Assembly: GCA_030533445.1 (NCBI GenBank)
Contig: JARPUW010000266.1
Coordinates: 124,001-188,000 of the forward strand
Reading direction: 5' to 3'
Length of the DNA stretch: 64,000 nt
Source: Cyprinodon diabolis
Lineage: Eukaryota > Chordata > Actinopteri > Cyprinodontiformes > Cyprinodontidae
Below the pieces are notes generated by a model. It was given only the letters and a program-made list of their open reading frames with translations. It had not been told where the DNA came from and did not search any database. The position numbers and the translations under genes were made by a program. Shown here piece after piece: positions 1-11,778 of this stretch (positions are counted from its first letter, which is position 1; the number at the start of each line of letters is the position of its first letter).

Positions 1-488
1 CTCCAGATGCTCAAGGTTCCAGAAGCACCAGCAGCTCAAGGTTCCAGCAGCTCAAGGTTCCAGCAGCTCAAGGTTCCAGCAGCTCAAGGTTCCAGAAGCA
101 CCAGCAGCTCAAGGTTCCAGAAGCTCAAGGCTCCAGATGCTCAAGGTTCCAGAAGCACCAGCAGCTCAAGGTTCCAGCAGCTCAAGGTTCCAGAAGCACC
201 AGCAGCTCAAGGTTCCAGCAGCTCAAGGTTCCAGCAGCTCAAAGTTCCAGAAGCACCAGCAGCTCAAGGCTCCAGCAGCTCAAGGTTCCAGAAGCTCAAG
301 GCTCCAGATGCTCAAGGTTCCAGATGCACCAGCAGCTCAAGGTTCCAGAAGCTCAAGGTTCCAGCAGCTCAAGGCTCCAGATGCTCAAGGCTCCAGATGC
401 TCAAAGTTCCAGCAGCTCAATGTTCCAGCAGCTCAAGGTTCCAGCAGCTCAAGGTTCCAGCAGCTCAAGGTTCCAGAAGCACCAGCAG

Positions 489-552
489 CTCAAGGTTCCA
501 GCAGCTCAAGGTTCCAGCAGCTCAAGGTTCCAGCAGCTCAAGGTTCCAGCAG
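489..552 (+). repeat. Exemplar run of four perfect 16-bp units
   Basis: Four consecutive CTCAAGGTTCCAGCAG units lie at 489-504, 505-520, 521-536 and 537-552. They show the 16-bp period directly. Three such units (48 bp) return to the same codon phase and read QLKVPAAQGSSSSRFQ, so the peptide also has period 16. Each unit contains one AGCT across its junction with the next, one TCAAGG and one CAGCAG. Confidence 0.97.
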
Positions 553-577
553 CTCAAGGTTCCAGAAGCACCAGCAG
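553..577 (+). repeat. Exemplar 25-bp variant unit
   Basis: This unit reads CTCAAGGTTCCAG, then AAGCACCAG, then CAG. The 9-bp insertion looks like an internal duplication, because CCAGAAG and CCAGCAG now flank CA. The 25-bp form recurs throughout the window, typically after one to three 16-bp units. With two 16-mers it makes 57 bp, which is 19 codons and restores the frame. It supplies the TTCCAGAA motif discussed in the findings. Confidence 0.95.
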
Positions 578-616
578 CTCAAGGCTCCAGCAGCTCAAGG
601 TTCCAGAAGCTCAAGG

Positions 617-3600
617 CTCCAGATGCTCAAGGTTCCAGATGCACCAGCAGCTCAAGGTTCCAGAAGCTCAAGGTTCCAGCAGCTCAAAGTTCCAGCAGCT
701 CAAGGTTCCAGATGCTCAAGGTTCCAGAAGCACCAGCAGCTCAATGCTTCAGCAGCTCAAGGTTCCAGCAGCTCAAGGTTCCAGAAGCTCAAGGCTCCAG
801 ATGCTCAAGGTTCCAGATGCACCAGCAGCTCAAGGTTCCAGCAGCTCAAGGTTCCAGCAGCTCAAGGTTCCAGAAGCACCAGCAGCTCAAGGTTCCAGCA
901 GCTCAAGGTTCCAGAAGCACCAGCAGCTCAAGGTTCCAGAAGCTCAAGGCTCCAGATGCTCAAGGTTCCAGAAGCACCAGCAGCTCAAGGTTCCAGCAGC
1001 TCAAGGTTCCAGAAGCTCAAGGCTCCAGATGCTCAAGGTTCCAGAAGCACCAGCAGCTCAAGGTTCCAGCAGCTCAAGGTTCCAGCAGCTCAAGGTTCCA
1101 GCAGCTCAAGGTTCCAGAAGCACCAGCAGCTCAAGGTTCCAGAAGCTCAAGGCTCCAGATGCTCAAGGTTCCAGAAGCACCAGCAGCTCAAGGTTCCAGC
1201 AGCTCAAGGTTCCAGAAGAACCAGCAGCTCAAGGTTCCAGCAGCTCAAGGTTCCAGCAGCTCAAAGTTCCAGAAGCACCAGCAGCTCAAGGCTCCAGCAG
1301 CTCAAGGTTCCAGAAGCTCAAGGCTCCAGATGCTCAAGGTTCCAGATGCACCAGCAGCTCAAGGTTCCAGAAGCTCAAGGTTCCAGCAGCTCAAGGCTCC
1401 AGATGCTCAAGGCTCCAGAAGCTCAAAGTTCCAGCAGCTCAATGTTCCAGCAGCTCAAGGTTCCAGCAGCTCAAGGTTCCAGCAGCTCAAGGTTCCAGAA
1501 GCACCAGCAGCTCAAGGCTCCAGCAGCTCAAGGCTCCAGATGCTCAAGGTTCCAGAACCACCAGCAGCTCAAGGTTCCAGCAGCTCAAGGTTCCAGAAGC
1601 ACCAGCAGCTCAAGGTTCCAGCAGCTCAAGGTTCCAGAAGCACCAGCAGCTCAAGGTTCCAGCAGCTCAAGGTTCCAGCAGCTCAAGGTTCCAGAAGCAC
1701 CAGCAGCTCAAGGTTCCAGCAGCTCAAGGTTCCAGAAGCTCAAGGCTCCAGATTCTCAAGGTTCCAGAAGCACCAGCAGCTCAAGGTTCCAGCAGCTCAA
1801 AGTTCCAGCAGCTCAAGGTTCCAGAAGCACCAGCAGCTCAAGGTTCCAGTAGCTCAAGGCTCCACATGCTCAAGGTTCCAGAAGCACCAGCAGCTCAAGG
1901 TTCCAGCAGCTCAAGGTTCCAGAAGCTCAAGGCTCCAGATGCTCAAGGTTCCAGAAGCACCAGCAGCTCAAGGTTCCAGCAGCTCAAGGTTCCAGAAGCA
2001 CCAGCAGCTCAAGGTTCCAGAAGCTCAAGGCTCCAGATGCTCAAGGTTCCAGAAGCACCAGCAGCTCAAGGTTCCAGCAGCTCAAGGTTCCAGCAGCTCA
2101 AGGTTCCAGATGCTCAAGGTTCCAGATGCACCAGCAGCTCAAGGTTCCAGAAGCTCAAGGGTCCAGCAGCTCAAGGCTCCAGATGCTCAAGGCTCCAGAT
2201 GCTCAAAGTTCCAGCAGCTCAAGGTTCCAGCAGCTCAAGGTTCCAGCAGCTCAAGGTTCCAGAAGCACCAGCAGCTCAAGGCTCCAGCAGCTCAAGGTTC
2301 CAGAAGCTATAGGCTCCAGATGCTCAAGGTTCCAGAACCACCAGCAGCTCAAGGTTCCAGCAGCTCAAGGTTCCAGAAGCACCAGCAGCTCAAGGTTCCA
2401 GCAGCTCAAGGTTCCAGAAGCACCAGCAGCTCAAGGTTCCAGCAGCTCAAGGCTCCAGCAGCTCAAGGTTCCAGAAGCACCAGCAGCTCAAGGTTCCAGA
2501 AGCTCAAGGCTCCAGATGCTCAAGGTTCCTGAAGCACCAGCAGCTCAAGGTTCCAGCAGCTCAAGGTTCCAGAAGCACCAGCAGCTCAAGGTTCCAGAAG
2601 CTCAAGGCTCCAGATGCTCAAGGTTCCAGAAGCACGAGCAGCTCAAGGTTCCAGCAGCTCAAGGTTCCAGAAGCACCAGCAGCTCAAGCTTCCAGCAGCT
2701 CAAGGTTCCAGCAGCTCAAGGTTCCAGAAGCACCAGCAGCTCAAGGTTCCAGCAGCTCAAGGCTCCAGCAGCTCAAAGTTCCAGCAGCTCAAGGCTCCAG
2801 CAGCTCAAGGTTCCAGAAGCACCAGCAGCTCAAGGTTCCAGAAGCTCAAGGCTCCAGATGCTCAAGGTTCCAGAAGCACCAGCAGCTCAAGGTTCCAGCA
2901 GCTCAAGGTTCCAGCAGCTGAAGGTTCCAGAAGCACCAGCAGCTCAAGGTTCCAGCAGCTCAAGGTTCCAGCAGCACCAGCAGCTCAAGGTTCCAGCAGC
3001 TCAGGGTTACAGCAGCTCAAGGCTCCAGAAGCTAGAGGTTCCAGAAGCTCAAGGTTCCAGCAGCTCAATGTTCCAGAAGCACCAGCAGCTCAAGGCTGCA
3101 GCAGCTCAAGGTTCCAGCAGTTCAAAGTTCCAGAAGCACCAGCAGCTCAAGGCTCCAGCAGCTCAAGGTTCCAGCAGCTCAAGGCTCCAGAAGCTCAAGG
3201 TTCCAGATGCACCAGCAGCTCAAGGTTCCAGAAGCTCAAGGTTCCAGCAGCTCAAGGCTCCAGATGCTCAAGGCTCCAGATGCTCAAAGTTCCAGCAGCT
3301 CAATGTTCCAGCAGCTCAAGGTTCCAGCAGCTCAAGGTTCCAGAAGCACCAGCAGCTCAAGGCTCCAGCAGCTCAAGGTTCCAGAAGCTCAAGGCTCCAG
3401 ATGCTCAAGGTTCCAGAACCACCAGCAGCTCAAGGTTCCAGAAGCACCAGCAGCTCAAGGCTCCAGCAGCTCAAGGTTCCAGAAGCTCAAGGCTCCAGAT
3501 GCTCAAGGTTCCAGAAGCACCAGCAGCTCAAGGTTCCAGCAGCTCAAGGTTCCAGCAGCTCAAGGTTCCAGAAGCACCAGCAGCTCAAGGTTCCAGCAGC

Positions 3601-5939
3601 TCAAGGTTCCAGAAGCACCATAAGCTCAAGGTTCCAGCAGCTCAAGGCTCCAGCAGCTCAAGGTTCCAGCAGCTCAAGGCTCCAGCAGCTCAAGGTTCCA
3701 GAAGCACCAGCAGCTCAAGGTTCCAGAAGCTCAAGGCTCCAGATGCTCAAGGTTCCAGAAGCACCAGCAGCTCAAGGTTCCAGCAGCTCAAGGTTCCAGA
3801 AGCTCAAGGCTCCAGATGCTCAAGGTTCCAGAAGCACAAGCAGCTCAAGGTTCCAGCAGCTCAAGGTTCCAGCAGCTCAAGGTTCCAGAAGCACCAGCAG
3901 CTCAAGGTTCCAGAAGCTCAAGGCTCCAGATGCTCAAGGTTCCAGAAGCACCAGCAGCTCAAGGTTCCAGCAGCTCAAGGTTCCAGCAGCTCAAGGTTCC
4001 AGAAGCACCAGCAGCTCAAGGTTCCAGAAGCTCAAGGCTCCAGCAGCTCAAGGTTCCAGAAGCTCAAGGCTCCAGATGCTCAAGGTTCCAGAAGCACCAG
4101 CAGCTCAAGGTTCCAGCAGCTCAAGGTTCCAGCAGCTCAAGGTTCCAGAAGCACCAGCAGCTCAAGGTTCCAGCAGCTCAAGGTTCCAGAAGCACCAGCA
4201 GCTCAAGGTTCCAGCAGCTCAAGGCTCCAGCAGCTCAAGGTTCCAGCAGCTCAAGGCTCCAGATGCTCAAGGTTCCAGAAGCACCAGCAGCTCAAGGTTC
4301 CAGCAGCTCAAGGTTCCAGCAGCTGAAGGTTCGAGAAGCACCAGCAGCTCAAGGTTCCAGCAGCTCAAGGTTCCAGCAGCACCAGCAGCTCAAGGTTCCA
4401 GCAGCTCAGGGTTACAGCAGCTCAAGGCTCCAGAAGCTAGAGGTTCCAGAAGCTCAAGGTTCCAGCAGCTCAAGGTTCCAGAAGCACCAGCAGCTCAAGG
4501 CTGCAGCAGCTCAAGGTTCCAGCAGCTCAAGGTTCCAGAAGCACCAGCAGCTCAAGGCTCCAGCAGCTCAAGGTTCCAGAAGCTCAAGGCTCCAGATGTT
4601 CAAGGTTCCAGATATACCAGCAGCTCAAGGTTCCAGAAGCTCAAGGGTCCAGCAGCTCAAGGCTCCAGATGCTCAAGGCTCCAGATGCTCAAAGTTCCAG
4701 CAGCTCAAGGTTCCAGCAGCACAAGGTTCCAGCAGCTCAAGGTTCCAGCAGCTCAAGGTTCCAGAAGCACCAGCAGCTCAAGGCTCCAGCAGCTCAAGGT
4801 TCCAGAAGCTCAAGGCTCCAGATGCTCAAGGTTCCAGAACCACCAGCAGCTCAAGGTTCCAGCAGCTCAAGGTTCCAGAAGCACCAGCAGCTCAAGGTTC
4901 CAGCAGCTCAAGGTTCCAGAAGCACCAGCAGCTCAAGGTTCCAGCAGCTCAAGGTTCCAGAAGCGCCAGCAGCTCAAGGCTCCAGCAGCTCAAGGTTCCA
5001 GAAGCTCAAGGCTCCAGATGCTCAAGGTTCCAGAAGCACCAGCAGCTCAAGGTTCCAGCAGCTCAAGGTTCCAGCAGCTCAAGGTTCCAGAAGCACCAGC
5101 AGCTCAAGGTTCCAGCAGCTCAAGGTTCCAGAAGCACCAGCAGCTCAAGGTTCCAGAAGCTCAAGGCTCCAGATGCTCAAGGTTCCAGAAGCACCAGCAG
5201 CTCAAGGTTCCAGCAGCTCAAGGTTCCAGCAGCTCAAGGTTCCAGAAGCACCAGCAGCTCAAGGTTCCAGCAGCTCAAGGTTCCAGCAGCACCAGCAGCT
5301 CAAGGTTCCAGCAGCTCAGGGTTCCAGAAGCACCAGCAGCTCAAGGCTGCAGCAGCTCAAGGTTCCAGCAGCTCAAGGTTCCAGAAGCACCAGCAGCTCA
5401 AGGCTCCAGCAGCTCAAGGTTCCAGAAGCTCAAGGCTCCAGATGCTCAAGGTTCCAGATGCAACAGCAGCTCAAGGTTCCAGAAGCTCAGGGTTCCAGCA
5501 GCTCAAGGTTCCAGCTGCTCAAGGTTCCAGCAGCTCAAGGTTCCAGAAGCACCAGCAGCTCAAGGCTCCAGCAGCTCAAGGTTCCAGCAGCTCAAGGTTC
5601 CAGAAGCACCAGCAACTCAAGGTTCCAGCAGCTCAAGGTTCCAGAAGCACCAGCAGCTCAAGGTTCCAGCAGCTCAAGGCTCCAGCAGCTCAGAGTTCCG
5701 GCAGCTCAAGGCTCCAGCAGCTCAAGGTTCCAGAAGCACCAGCAGCTCAAGGTTCCAGAAGCTCAAGGCTCCAGATGCTCAAGGTTCCAGAAGCACCAGC
5801 AGCTCAAGGTTCCAGCAGCTCAAGGTTCCACCAGCTGAAGGTTCCAGAAGCACCAGCAGCTCAAGGTTCCAGCAGCTCAAGGTTCCAGCAGCACCAGCAG
5901 CTCAAGGTTCCAGCAGCTCAGGGTTACAGCAGCTCAAGG
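617..5939. repeat. 5.3-kb higher-order unit, first of tandem pair (U1)
   Basis: This 5,323-bp unit is followed directly by a second copy starting at 5,940. Markers recur at constant distance: TATAGG at 2,310 and 7,633, the TGA variant at 2,532 and 7,855, and GCACGAGC near 2,634 and 7,957, all 5,323 apart. Offsets then grow through insertions in the second copy. In the duplicated 18-kb block the same unit is 18,667-23,989. Confidence 0.88.
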
Positions 5940-8770
5940 CTCCAGATGCTCAAGGTTCCAGATGCACCAGCAGCTCAAGGTTCCAGAAGCTCAAGGTTCC
6001 AGCAGCTCAAAGTTCCAGCAGCTCAAGGTTCCAGATGCTCAAGGTTCCAGAAGCACCAGCAGCTCAATGCTTCAGCAGCTCAAGGTTCCAGCAGCTCAAG
6101 GTTCCAGAAGCTCAAGGCTCCAGATGCTCAAGGTTCCAGATGCACCAGCAGCTCAAGGTTCCAGCAGCTCAAGGTTCCAGCAGCTCAAGGTTCCAGAAGC
6201 ACCAGCAGCTCAAGGTTCCAGAAGCACCAGCAGCTCAAGGTTCCAGAAGCTCAAGGCTCCAGATGCTCAAGGTTCCAGAAGCACCAGCAGCTCAAGGTTC
6301 CAGCAGCTCAAGGTTCCAGAAGCTCAAGGCTCCAGATGCTCAAGGTTCCAGAAGCACCAGCAGCTCAAGGTTCCAGCAGCTCAAGGTTCCAGCAGCTCAA
6401 GGTTCCAGCAGCTCAAGGTTCCAGAAGCACCAGCAGCTCAAGGTTCCAGAAGCTCAAGGCTCCAGATGCTCAAGGTTCCAGAAGCACCAGCAGCTCAAGG
6501 TTCCAGCAGCTCAAGGTTCCAGAAGCACCAGCAGCTCAAGGTTCCAGCAGCTCAAGGTTCCAGCAGCTCAAAGTTCCAGAAGCACCAGCAGCTCAAGGCT
6601 CCAGCAGCTCAAGGTTCCAGAAGCTCAAGGCTCCAGATGCTCAAGGTTCCAGATGCACCAGCAGCTCAAGGTTCCAGAAGCTCAAGGTTCCAGCAGCTCA
6701 AGGCTCCAGATGCTCAAGGCTCCAGAAGCTCAAAGTTCCAGCAGCTCAATGTTCCAGCAGCTCAAGGTTCCAGCAGCTCAAGGTTCCAGCAGCTCAAGGT
6801 TCCAGAAGCACCAGCAGCTCAAGGCTCCAGCAGCTCAAGGTTCCAGAAGCTCAAGGCTCCAGATGCTCAAGGTTCCAGAACCACCAGCAGCTCAAGGTTC
6901 CAGCAGCTCAAGGTTCCAGAAGCACCAGCAGCTCAAGGTTCCAGCAGCTCAAGGTTCCAGAAGCACCAGCAGCTCAAGGTTCCAGCAGCTCAAGGTTCCA
7001 GCAGCTCAAGGTTCCAGAAGCACCAGCAGCTCAAGGTTCCAGCAGCTCAAGGTTCCAGAAGCTCAAGGCTCCAGATTCTCAAGGTTCCAGAAGCACCAGC
7101 AGCTCAAGGTTCCAGCAGCTCAAAGTTCCAGCAGCTCAAGGTTCCAGAAGCACCAGCAGCTCAAGGTTCCAGTAGCTCAAGGCTCCACATGCTCAAGGTT
7201 CCAGAAGCACCAGCAGCTCAAGGTTCCAGCAGCTCAAGGTTCCAGAAGCTCAAGGCTCCAGATGCTCAAGGTTCCAGAAGCACCAGCAGCTCAAGGTTCC
7301 AGCAGCTCAAGGTTCCAGAAGCACCAGCAGCTCAAGGTTCCAGAAGCTCAAGGCTCCAGATGCTCAAGGTTCCAGAAGCACCAGCAGCTCAAGGTTCCAG
7401 CAGCTCAAGGTTCCAGCAGCTCAAGGTTCCAGATGCTCAAGGTTCCAGATGCACCAGCAGCTCAAGGTTCCAGAAGCTCAAGGGTCCAGCAGCTCAAGGC
7501 TCCAGATGCTCAAGGCTCCAGATGCTCAAAGTTCCAGCAGCTCAAGGTTCCAGCAGCTCAAGGTTCCAGCAGCTCAAGGTTCCAGAAGCACCAGCAGCTC
7601 AAGGCTCCAGCAGCTCAAGGTTCCAGAAGCTATAGGCTCCAGATGCTCAAGGTTCCAGAACCACCAGCAGCTCAAGGTTCCAGCAGCTCAAGGTTCCAGA
7701 AGCACCAGCAGCTCAAGGTTCCAGCAGCTCAAGGTTCCAGAAGCACCAGCAGCTCAAGGTTCCAGCAGCTCAAGGCTCCAGCAGCTCAAGGTTCCAGAAG
7801 CACCAGCAGCTCAAGGTTCCAGAAGCTCAAGGCTCCAGATGCTCAAGGTTCCTGAAGCACCAGCAGCTCAAGGTTCCAGCAGCTCAAGGTTCCAGAAGCA
7901 CCAGCAGCTCAAGGTTCCAGAAGCTCAAGGCTCCAGATGCTCAAGGTTCCAGAAGCACGAGCAGCTCAAGGTTCCAGCAGCTCAAGGTTCCAGAAGCACC
8001 AGCAGCTCAAGCTTCCAGCAGCTCAAGGTTCCAGCAGCTCAAGGTTCCAGCAGCTCAAGGTTCCAGAAGCACCAGCAGCTCAAGGTTCCAGCAGCTCAAG
8101 GCTCCAGCAGCTCAAAGTTCCAGCAGCTCAAGGCTCCAGCAGCTCAAGGTTCCAGAAGCACCAGCAGCTCAAGGTTCCAGAAGCTCAAGGCTCCAGATGC
8201 TCAAGGTTCCAGAAGCACCAGCAGCTCAAGGTTCCAGCAGCTCAAGGTTCCAGCAGCTGAAGGTTCCAGAAGCACCAGCAGCTCAAGGTTCCAGCAGCTC
8301 AAGGTTCCAGCAGCACCAGCAGCTCAAGGTTCCAGCAGCTCAGGGTTACAGCAGCTCAAGGCTCCAGAAGCTAGAGGTTCCAGAAGCTCAAGGTTCCAGC
8401 AGCTCAATGTTCCAGAAGCACCAGCAGCTCAAGGCTGCAGCAGCTCAAGGTTCCAGCAGTTCAAAGTTCCAGAAGCACCAGCAGCTCAAGGCTCCAGCAG
8501 CTCAAGGTTCCAGCAGCTCAAGGCTCCAGAAGCTCAAGGTTCCAGATGCACCAGCAGCTCAAGGTTCCAGAAGCTCAAGGTTCCAGCAGCTCAAGGCTCC
8601 AGATGCTCAAGGCTCCAGATGCTCAAAGTTCCAGCAGCTCAATGTTCCAGCAGCTCAAGGTTCCAGCAGCTCAAGGTTCCAGAAGCACCAGCAGCTCAAG
8701 GCTCCAGCAGCTCAAGGTTCCAGAAGGTCAAGGCTCCAGATGCTCAAGGTTCCAGAACCACCAGCAGCTC

Positions 8771-9112
8771 AAGGTTCCAGAAGCACCAGCAGCTCAAGGT
8801 TCCAGCAGCTCAAGGTTCCAGAAGCACCAGCAGCTCAAGGTTCCAGCAGCTCAAGGTTCCAGCAGCTCAAGGTTCCAGAAGCGCCAGCAGCTCAAGGCTC
8901 CAGCAGCTCAAGGCTCCAGCAGCTCAAGGTTCCAGAAGCTCAAGGCTCCAGATGCTCAAGGTTCCAGAAGCACCAGCAGCTCAAGGTTCCAGCAGCTCAA
9001 GGTTCCAGCAGCTCAAGGTTCCAGAAGCACCAGCAGCTCAAGGTTCCAGCAGCTCAAGGTTCCAGAAGCACCATCAGCTCAAGGTTCCAGCAGCTCAAGG
9101 CTCCAGCAGCTC
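8771..9112. repeat. 342-bp local tandem duplication, copy 1
   Basis: The first of two adjacent 342-bp copies. The rare GCGCCAGCAG variant lies at 8,881 and again at 9,223, 342 bp apart, and the CACCATCAG variant also recurs. The length is six 57-bp composites (12 x 16 + 6 x 25). The pair recurs at 26,837-27,178 and 27,179-27,520. U1 has only one copy, so this is an expansion specific to U2. Confidence 0.85.
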
Positions 9113-9454
9113 AAGGTTCCAGAAGCACCAGCAGCTCAAGGTTCCAGCAGCTCAAGGTTCCAGAAGCACCAGCAGCTCAAGGTTCCAGCAGCTCAAGGTT
9201 CCAGCAGCTCAAGGTTCCAGAAGCGCCAGCAGCTCAAGGCTCCAGCAGCTCAAGGCTCCAGCAGCTCAAGGTTCCAGAAGCTCAAGGCTCCAGATGCTCA
9301 AGGTTCCAGAAGCACCAGCAGCTCAAGGTTCCAGCAGCTCAAGGTTCCAGCAGCTCAAGGTTCCAGAAGCACCAGCAGCTCAAGGTTCCAGCAGCTCAAG
9401 GTTCCAGAAGCACCATCAGCTCAAGGTTCCAGCAGCTCAAGGCTCCAGCAGCTC
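9113..9454. repeat. 342-bp local tandem duplication, copy 2
   Basis: The second adjacent copy of 8,771-9,112. It is followed by a further 57-bp duplication containing CACCATCAG (units near 9,409 and 9,466). Together with a smaller addition, these raise the U1-to-U2 offset by 513 bp, exactly nine 57-bp composites. Confidence 0.82.
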
Positions 9455-11778
9455 AAGGTTCCAGAAGCACCATCAGCTCAAGGTTCCAGCAGCTCAAGGC
9501 TCCAGCAGCTCAAGGTTCCAGCAGCTCAAGGCTCCAGCAGCTCAAGGTTCCAGAAGCACCAGCAGCTCAAGGTTCCAGAAGCTCAAGGCTCCAGATGCTC
9601 AAGGTTCCAGAAGCACCAGCAGCTCAAGGTTCCAGCAGCTCAAGGTTCCAGAAGCTCAAGGCTCCAGATGCTCAAGGTTCCAGAAGCACAAGCAGCTCAA
9701 GGTTCCAGCAGCTCAAGGTTCCAGCAGCTCAAGGTTCCAGAAGCACCAGCAGCTCAAGGTTCCAGAAGCTCAAGGCTCCAGATGCTCAAGGTTCCAGAAG
9801 CACCAGCAGCTCAAGGTTCCAGCAGCTCAAGGTTCCAGCAGCTCAAGGTTCCAGAAGCACCAGCAGCTCAAGGTTCCAGAAGCTCAAGGCTCCAGCAGCT
9901 CAAGGTTCCAGAAGCTCAAGGCTCCAGATGCTCAAGGTTCCAGAAGCACCAGCAGCTCAAGGTTCCAGCAGCTCAAGGTTCCAGCAGCTCAAGGTTCCAG
10001 AAGCACCAGCAGCTCAAGGTTCCAGCAGCTCAAGGTTCCAGAAGCACCAGCAGCTCAAGGTTCCAGCAGCTCAAGGCTCCAGCAGCTCAAGGTTCCAGCA
10101 GCTCAAGGCTCCAGATGCTCAAGGTTCCAGAAGCACCAGCAGCTCAAGGTTCCAGCAGCTCAAGGTTCCAGCAGCTGAAGGTTCGAGAAGCACCAGCAGC
10201 TCAAGGTTCCAGCAGCTCAAGGTTCCAGCAGCACCAGCAGCTCAAGGTTCCAGCAGCTCAGGGTTACAGCAGCTCAAGGCTCCAGAAGCTAGAGGTTCCA
10301 GAAGCTCAAGGTTCCAGCAGCTCAAGGTTCCAGAAGCACCAGCAGCTCAAGGCTGCAGCAGCTCAAGGTTCCAGCAGCTCAAGGTTCCAGAAGCACCAGC
10401 AGCTCAAGGCTCCAGCAGCTCAAGGTTCCAGAAGCTCAAGGCTCCAGATGTTCAAGGTTCCAGATATACCAGCAGCTCAAGGTTCCAGAAGCTCAAGGGT
10501 CCAGCAGCTCAAGGCTCCAGATGCTCAAGGCTCCAGATGCTCAAAGTTCCAGCAGCTCAAGGTTCCAGCAGCACAAGGTTCCAGCAGCTCAAGGTTCCAG
10601 CAGCTCAAGGTTCCAGAAGCACCAGCAGCTCAAGGCTCCAGCAGCTCAAGGTTCCAGAAGCTCAAGGCTCCAGATGCTCAAGGTTCCAGAACCACCAGCA
10701 GCTCAAGGTTCCAGCAGCTCAAGGTTCCAGAAGCACCAGCAGCTCAAGGTTCCAGCAGCTCAAGGTTCCAGAAGCACCAGCAGCTCAAGGTTCCAGCAGC
10801 TCAAGGTTCCAGAAGCGCCAGCAGCTCAAGGCTCCAGCAGCTCAAGGTTCCAGAAGCTCAAGGCTCCAGATGCTCAAGGTTCCAGAAGCACCAGCAGCTC
10901 AAGGTTCCAGCAGCTCAAGGTTCCAGCAGCTCAAGGTTCCAGAAGCACCAGCAGCTCAAGGTTCCAGCAGCTCAAGGTTCCAGAAGCACCAGCAGCTCAA
11001 GGTTCCAGAAGCTCAAGGCTCCAGATGCTCAAGGTTCCAGAAGCACCAGCAGCTCAAGGTTCCAGCAGCTCAAGGTTCCAGCAGCTCAAGGTTCCAGAAG
11101 CACCAGCAGCTCAAGGTTCCAGCAGCTCAAGGTTCCAGCAGCACCAGCAGCTCAGGGTTCCAGAAGCACCAGCAGCTCAAGGCTGCAGCAGCTCAAGGTT
11201 CCAGCAGCTCAAGGTTCCAGAAGCACCAGCAGCTCAAGGCTCCAGCAGCTCAAGGTTCCAGAAGCTCAAGGCTCCAGATGCTCAAGGTTCCAGATGCAAC
11301 AGCAGCTCAAGGTTCCAGAAGCTCAGGGTTCCAGCAGCTCAAGGTTCCAGCTGCTCAAGGTTCCAGCAGCTCAAGGTTCCAGAAGCACCAGCAGCTCAAG
11401 GCTCCAGCAGCTCAAGGTTCCAGCAGCTCAAGGTTCCAGAAGCACCAGCAACTCAAGGTTCCAGCAGCTCAAGGTTCCAGAAGCACCAGCAGCTCAAGGT
11501 TCCAGCAGCTCAAGGCTCCAGCAGCTCAGAGTTCCGGCAGCTCAAGGCTCCAGCAGCTCAAGGTTCCAGAAGCACCAGCAGCTCAAGGTTCCAGAAGCTC
11601 AAGGCTCCAGATGCTCAAGGTTCCAGAAGCACCAGCAGCTCAAGGTTCCAGCAGCTCAAGGTTCCACCAGCTGAAGGTTCCAGAAGCACCAGCAGCTCAA
11701 GGTTCCAGCAGCTCAAGGTTCCAGCAGCACCAGCAGCTCAAGGTTCCAGCAGCTCAGGGTTACAGCAGCTCAAGGCTC

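Larger units (their letters stand above)
5940..11778. repeat. 5.3-kb higher-order unit, second of tandem pair (U2), internally expanded
   Basis: U2 repeats 617-5,939. It lost one 16-bp unit near 6,221, gained one near 8,040, gained about 513 bp at 8,771-9,480 and lost one unit near 11,149. At the junction, GGGTTACAGCAGCTCAAGG is followed by CTCCAGATG, whereas at the end of U2 (11,779) the same text is followed by CTCCAGAAGCTAGAGG. That is the pattern expected when a tandem duplication ends and the original flank resumes. Confidence 0.87.

Noticed and set aside
8771..9454. 171-bp periodicity as alpha satellite
   Set aside because: 171 is three 57-bp composites here. There is no CENP-B box and the sequence is unrelated to alpha satellite.
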